Both the position numbers and the translations under genes were made by a program. The notes under the pieces were generated by a model, which made no database searches, was not told where the DNA came from, and worked only from the letters and a program-made list of their open reading frames with translations. From DATAXP01 sp036272935 (GTDB taxonomy: Bacteria > Planctomycetota > Planctomycetia > Pirellulales > PNKZ01): a stretch of DNA of 28,676 nucleotides. Shown one piece after another: positions 26,125 to 28,676 of the stretch. Numbering within the stretch: the stretch's first letter is position 1; each line of letters opens with the position of its first letter. Location: assembly GCA_036272935.1 (NCBI GenBank), contig DATAXP010000145.1, positions 1 through 28,676 on the forward strand, given 5' to 3'.

Positions 26125-27669
26125 TCAAGATTTCCCGTCATTGCCCGCCGCTCGATAACCCGGCTTAGTTTCAAGCTTCCAGCGCCGCGGCGACGACGGT
26201 TCCCGTTCGTCTTCCTCCGCTGGAGGTCGCGCCATCTTAGCCGGCGGTACGACCACCCCGGGTAGCTGATCGACGAGCTGCACTTCGAAATCCCAAGGCT
26301 CGCCGTCGTTCACCAACAGCGCGCCGGCTTCCTTCTCGGGCGGCTGCACCTGCCAACCGATCTCGCTGAGTTCGTCGCCCAGGGCGCTGGCCAGCCGGTT
26401 CGAGGCATCGGCCCCCAGGCAAACGCCGTGCAGCGTCATCTGTCCGTTGTCGTATTCGATCGATTCGACGATCAGGTCCGACGGGCAGTATTCCGACAAC
26501 AACGCCAACAGCCGCGCGTGCCGCAGTTGATAGCGCTGGAGCGTCGATTCGGTGAACTTCACGTCGTCGCGGAGCTTGTCGACCTCTTTGCGCTTCTTGT
26601 CGGTTTCCTTATTCAAATCGTCCGACTGCTTTTTGACCGCCGCCAGTTGCGCTTGCTTCGCCTTGATTGCCGCCGTGGCGCCGTTCGCTTCGTCGATCTT
26701 GCGCAGCAACGTCGTGCGATCGATCACCACGCCCGCCCCCACCACCGCAGCCAAGGCCACGGCAATCGCCGTGCGCTGCTGCTTCGACAGCGGCCGCCGC
26801 GGCATCGTGAGCATCGGCACTGCCGGCTTGCCGGCCAGGCATTGCGACCACCGCACCAGATACGTCTCCAGCGCCGCGTCGCTGTCGAGCACCAGCACTT
26901 CGCCCGGCCCCGCGGGCGTTGTGAACTTGGGGTCTTCGAGCAGAAACTCCTCGGCGACCAGCGCCCCTTCGGCGCTCCACCAACGGTCGAGCGACCCCTG
27001 CCAGGTGCCGCTGCGTGGATTGGTGCTCAGCACATGCACGCGCGCCGGACCGGCAGCACCACTCCCCTCGATTCCAACGACCATGTTGCTCCACAACTCG
27101 ACGCGCCGCCAAACGCCGTCGCGTGGGGCAGACATTCCTGTCTGCCCGCCTGGGCCATTGGTTGCGGAAGTAAACGCCGCCGGCATCGCTGCCGGATGCG
27201 CAATGCCCAGCAGCGTGCCGCCCGCCTGGCGCACGATCTCGTCGATCTGGTCGCGCTGCCAGCGCGGCAATTGGCCGATCCAAAAGGTCCGCTGCCCCGC
27301 TTCGCCCCCCAGCGGCACGAACGCCGTTTCCGAATCGAGCGCACTGAGGCCGGAAAGCGATTCGGCCTCGAACGTCAGCGCTCGGGCCAGTTCCGCATCG
27401 CCCAGCCCTTGCACCGTGCTGGCCGCCAGCGAGAGCATTTGCGTCCACACATCGCTGCACAGCACCCACACCCGCCGCGCTCGCGCTGGAGTGAGCTGCA
27501 ACGCCGCCTCGATCATGCTCGGCAGCTCTTCCCCCACGGGACGCGCACTGCGCCACAGCCCAGCCAGCGCGCCGCCGCGAAAGTCGGCCCGCACCAACTG
27601 CTCCTGCGTCAGCAGCAGGATGGTATGTGAAGCGGATTTGAAAAACACTGGCAACAGCCTCTCGATCAC
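26125..27669 (-). CDS. PilM/PilN fusion (GspL-like) inner-membrane protein
   Basis: A 514-aa bitopic protein. The N-terminal ~285 residues look like a degenerate actin-like PilM/GspL cytoplasmic domain (ARALTFEAESLSGL, FVPLGG, then FWIGQLPR). A single membrane helix (~300-317, AIAVALAAVVGAGVVI), a coiled coil (~320-385) and a PilN-like ferredoxin domain (~390-466, SDLIVESIEYDNGQMTLHGV) follow. So PilM and PilN functions are joined in one chain, as in GspL. A Pro/charged C-tail closes it. The start is GTG 27669, overlapping the pseudopilin stop (GTGA). A palindromic repeat encodes residues ~173-182. The domain assignment is by architecture and position. Confidence 0.7.
   Translation of the reverse strand: MIERLLPVFFKSASHTILLLTQEQLVRADFRGGALAGLWRSARPVGEELPSMIEAALQLTPARARRVWVLCSDVWTQMLSLAASTVQGLGDAELARALTFEAESLSGLSALDSETAFVPLGGEAGQRTFWIGQLPRWQRDQIDEIVRQAGGTLLGIAHPAAMPAAFTSATNGPGGQTGMSAPRDGVWRRVELWSNMVVGIEGSGAAGPARVHVLSTNPRSGTWQGSLDRWWSAEGALVAEEFLLEDPKFTTPAGPGEVLVLDSDAALETYLVRWSQCLAGKPAVPMLTMPRRPLSKQQRTAIAVALAAVVGAGVVIDRTTLLRKIDEANGATAAIKAKQAQLAAVKKQSDDLNKETDKKRKEVDKLRDDVKFTESTLQRYQLRHARLLALLSEYCPSDLIVESIEYDNGQMTLHGVCLGADASNRLASALGDELSEIGWQVQPPEKEAGALLVNDGEPWDFEVQLVDQLPGVVVPPAKMARPPAEEDEREPSSPRRWKLETKPGYRAAGNDGKS
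27125..27148. repeat. Palindromic repeat within the PilM/PilN-like gene
   Basis: GGGCAGACA (27126-27134) and TGTCTGCCC (27139-27147) form a perfect 9-bp stem with loop TTCC. The motif GGGGCAGACATTCCTGTCTGCCC resembles a dispersed intergenic repeat of planctomycete genomes (recollection). Here it lies in coding sequence and reads in frame as part of TNGPGGQTGMSAPRDG, a Gly-rich loop. Confidence 0.75.
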
Positions 27670-28676
27670 TGCGACTTGGTTGACGTACTCGGAAGCGTAA
27701 TAGTTACGTTCGACAACCCCGAAAACGGAACGTTCACATAAGTCGTAGTAGTCCGCGAAGTCGTAGCCGTTGCGACGACGATCGCTCGAAACCCGACCGG
27801 CACGTTGTAAAAAGTGAACGGTCCGCTAATAGACGAGGTTGTCGATGTCGGCAACATTGGACACGCCGCGACTGAAAGGGTAATGGTCGACAGCGACGGG
27901 GCCGGATAGAGCAGGAATGCGGCACATTCGTCCGCTAAAGCAGCGCCTGTGTTTCCATCTAGAACCATTCCCGAGACGGTCACGAGGCCGCTCGTAAATG
28001 GGCGCTGTAGCGGGATGCTCGCACCGCCGCTAAAGCTGCTCGACATCAGCGTGGTGATCGTTAAATTGTCCTGCGTTGCGAGGATAAAGTCGTTGCCAAA
28101 GCCATCGGTGACGCCCAAAGGCGAGGTGTATGAATTGTTCGACGAGTATTCGATTCCAGGAAGGACATAGGGCCCATTCCAGCCGCACGTGAACCCAACG
28201 GTGGAAAGCGTTGCCGTAATGGCCGTCGCTACAGCGATGCCGTTGTACGTGCCCGTATACGAGCAGGTGTATGTTGACGGTCCTTGCCGGAACCCCGTTG
28301 TGAAGCCTGCGGACTGCCAATAGTTCGTGTCCCGCAACTCTCCGAGGTAGTCAGGGTTGCCGTTCACATCGGTATAACCATCGTTATGGATGATCGGCAG
28401 CCGGCCCACGTCGGCGACGAAGCCGGTCACCAGTGGCGTACCATCCGGATTACGAGCGTTCGAAGGGCCGAGAACTGCGTCGTCGACGCTCTTAAGGGAT
28501 TTGATCGTCGCGTCGGTACGTGCCTGATCGGCCAACGGCACCAGCGATTGCACCGCCACGAGCGTCAACGCCGCCAAGATCGCGAGTACCACCAGCATCT
28601 CGATGAGCGTGAACGCGCGGCGCCGCGCTCCTCTCCCTTGGGGAGAGGGTGGTCGCCGCCGCGGCGACCGGGTGAG
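27666..28676 (-). CDS. Pseudopilin with C-terminal carboxypeptidase-regulatory-like domain, 5' partial
   Basis: Type IV pilin-like/pseudopilin subunit. ATG 28598 is not the start: the frame runs on to the window edge without ATG, GTG or TTG. It encodes a basic leader ending RRRA, then FTLIEMLVVLAILAALTLVA, the prepilin peptidase site with Glu at +5. Cleavage would be after Ala, not the usual Gly. Conserved pilin features continue with a helix to ~residue 55, then a Ser/Thr/Tyr/Gly-rich globular part. The last ~110 residues (VSGMVLDGNTGAALADECAA through FYNVPVGFRAIVVATA to the end) look like a carboxypeptidase-regulatory-like beta-sandwich. This fusion is unusual for a GspG-type pilin. GC is lower than in neighbours (roughly half, against about 60%). 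Confidence 0.85.
   Translation of the reverse strand, partial: LTRSPRRRPPSPQGRGARRRAFTLIEMLVVLAILAALTLVAVQSLVPLADQARTDATIKSLKSVDDAVLGPSNARNPDGTPLVTGFVADVGRLPIIHNDGYTDVNGNPDYLGELRDTNYWQSAGFTTGFRQGPSTYTCSYTGTYNGIAVATAITATLSTVGFTCGWNGPYVLPGIEYSSNNSYTSPLGVTDGFGNDFILATQDNLTITTLMSSSFSGGASIPLQRPFTSGLVTVSGMVLDGNTGAALADECAAFLLYPAPSLSTITLSVAACPMLPTSTTSSISGPFTFYNVPVGFRAIVVATATTSRTTTTYVNVPFSGLSNVTITLPSTSTKSQ
28629..28676. repeat. Two-stem palindromic repeat in the pseudopilin leader, cut by window end
   Basis: CCTCTCCC (28630-28637) with GGGAGAGG (28641-28648) makes an 8-bp stem. GGTCGCCGC (28651-28659) with GCGGCGACC (28661-28669) makes a second, followed by GGGTGAG. It shares the CTCACCC...CCCTCTCCC...GGGAGAGG layout with the repeat at 18106-18143. 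It lies in frame in the pilin leader and supplies most of its Arg-rich residues. Confidence 0.75.

Overview
This 28.7 kb, GC-rich window looks like chromosome from a planctomycete (phylum Planctomycetota). The basis is the gene content: two secreted Cys-type sulfatases, a ThuA-domain protein, a CehA/McbA-type PHP protein, a xylose-isomerase-like barrel protein, and an unorthodox type II secretion/type IV pilus cluster with Pro/Gly-rich envelope proteins. Several palindromic intergenic repeats point the same way. The assignment is an inference; no rRNA or other phylogenetic marker is present. I see no tRNA, rRNA, CRISPR array, transposase or phage gene, and no gene-free stretch longer than about 260 bases.

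Left third (1-11.7 kb), envelope and catabolic genes. A 5'-truncated exported sulfatase (+) converges on a secreted PHP-domain metallohydrolase (-). Then come opgH (-) and opgG (+), divergently arranged, which together should make osmoregulated periplasmic glucans; a DUF1328 mini-membrane protein follows opgG. A second sulfatase is coupled by an ATGA overlap to a ThuA-domain protein. That pair converges, across a long hairpin, on a sugar-phosphate isomerase/epimerase-like gene.

Middle (11.8-16.5 kb), housekeeping genes all on the minus strand, in transcription order xseA, xseB, ispA, dxs. This joins both subunits of exodeoxyribonuclease VII to isoprenoid precursor synthesis, a common bacterial association.

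Right (16.6-28.7 kb), a minus-strand cluster for a type II secretion/type IV pilus-like machine. In transcription order it holds: a pseudopilin fused to a carboxypeptidase-regulatory-like domain (5' end beyond the window); a fused PilM/PilN (GspL-like) protein; a PilO/GspM-like protein; a PilT-like ATPase; a GspE/PilB-like ATPase; a GspF/PilC platform protein; a PilP/GspC-like protein; a secretin with a 70-residue Gly/Met-rich insert; and a putative lipoprotein with helical repeats. Four of the junctions are 4-bp start/stop overlaps and a fifth is a 3-bp gap, so most of it is probably one translationally coupled unit. A strong hairpin splits the secretin-lipoprotein pair from the upstream genes.

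The most notable signals outside the genes are palindromic repeats. Three lie between genes. Three others lie inside coding sequence: in the leader peptides of the pseudopilin and the lipoprotein, and in the middle of the PilM/PilN protein. The GspE N-terminus carries a 15-bp tandem repeat. Several apparent longest-ORF starts are wrong; corrected starts are given with the ribosome-binding or coupling evidence.
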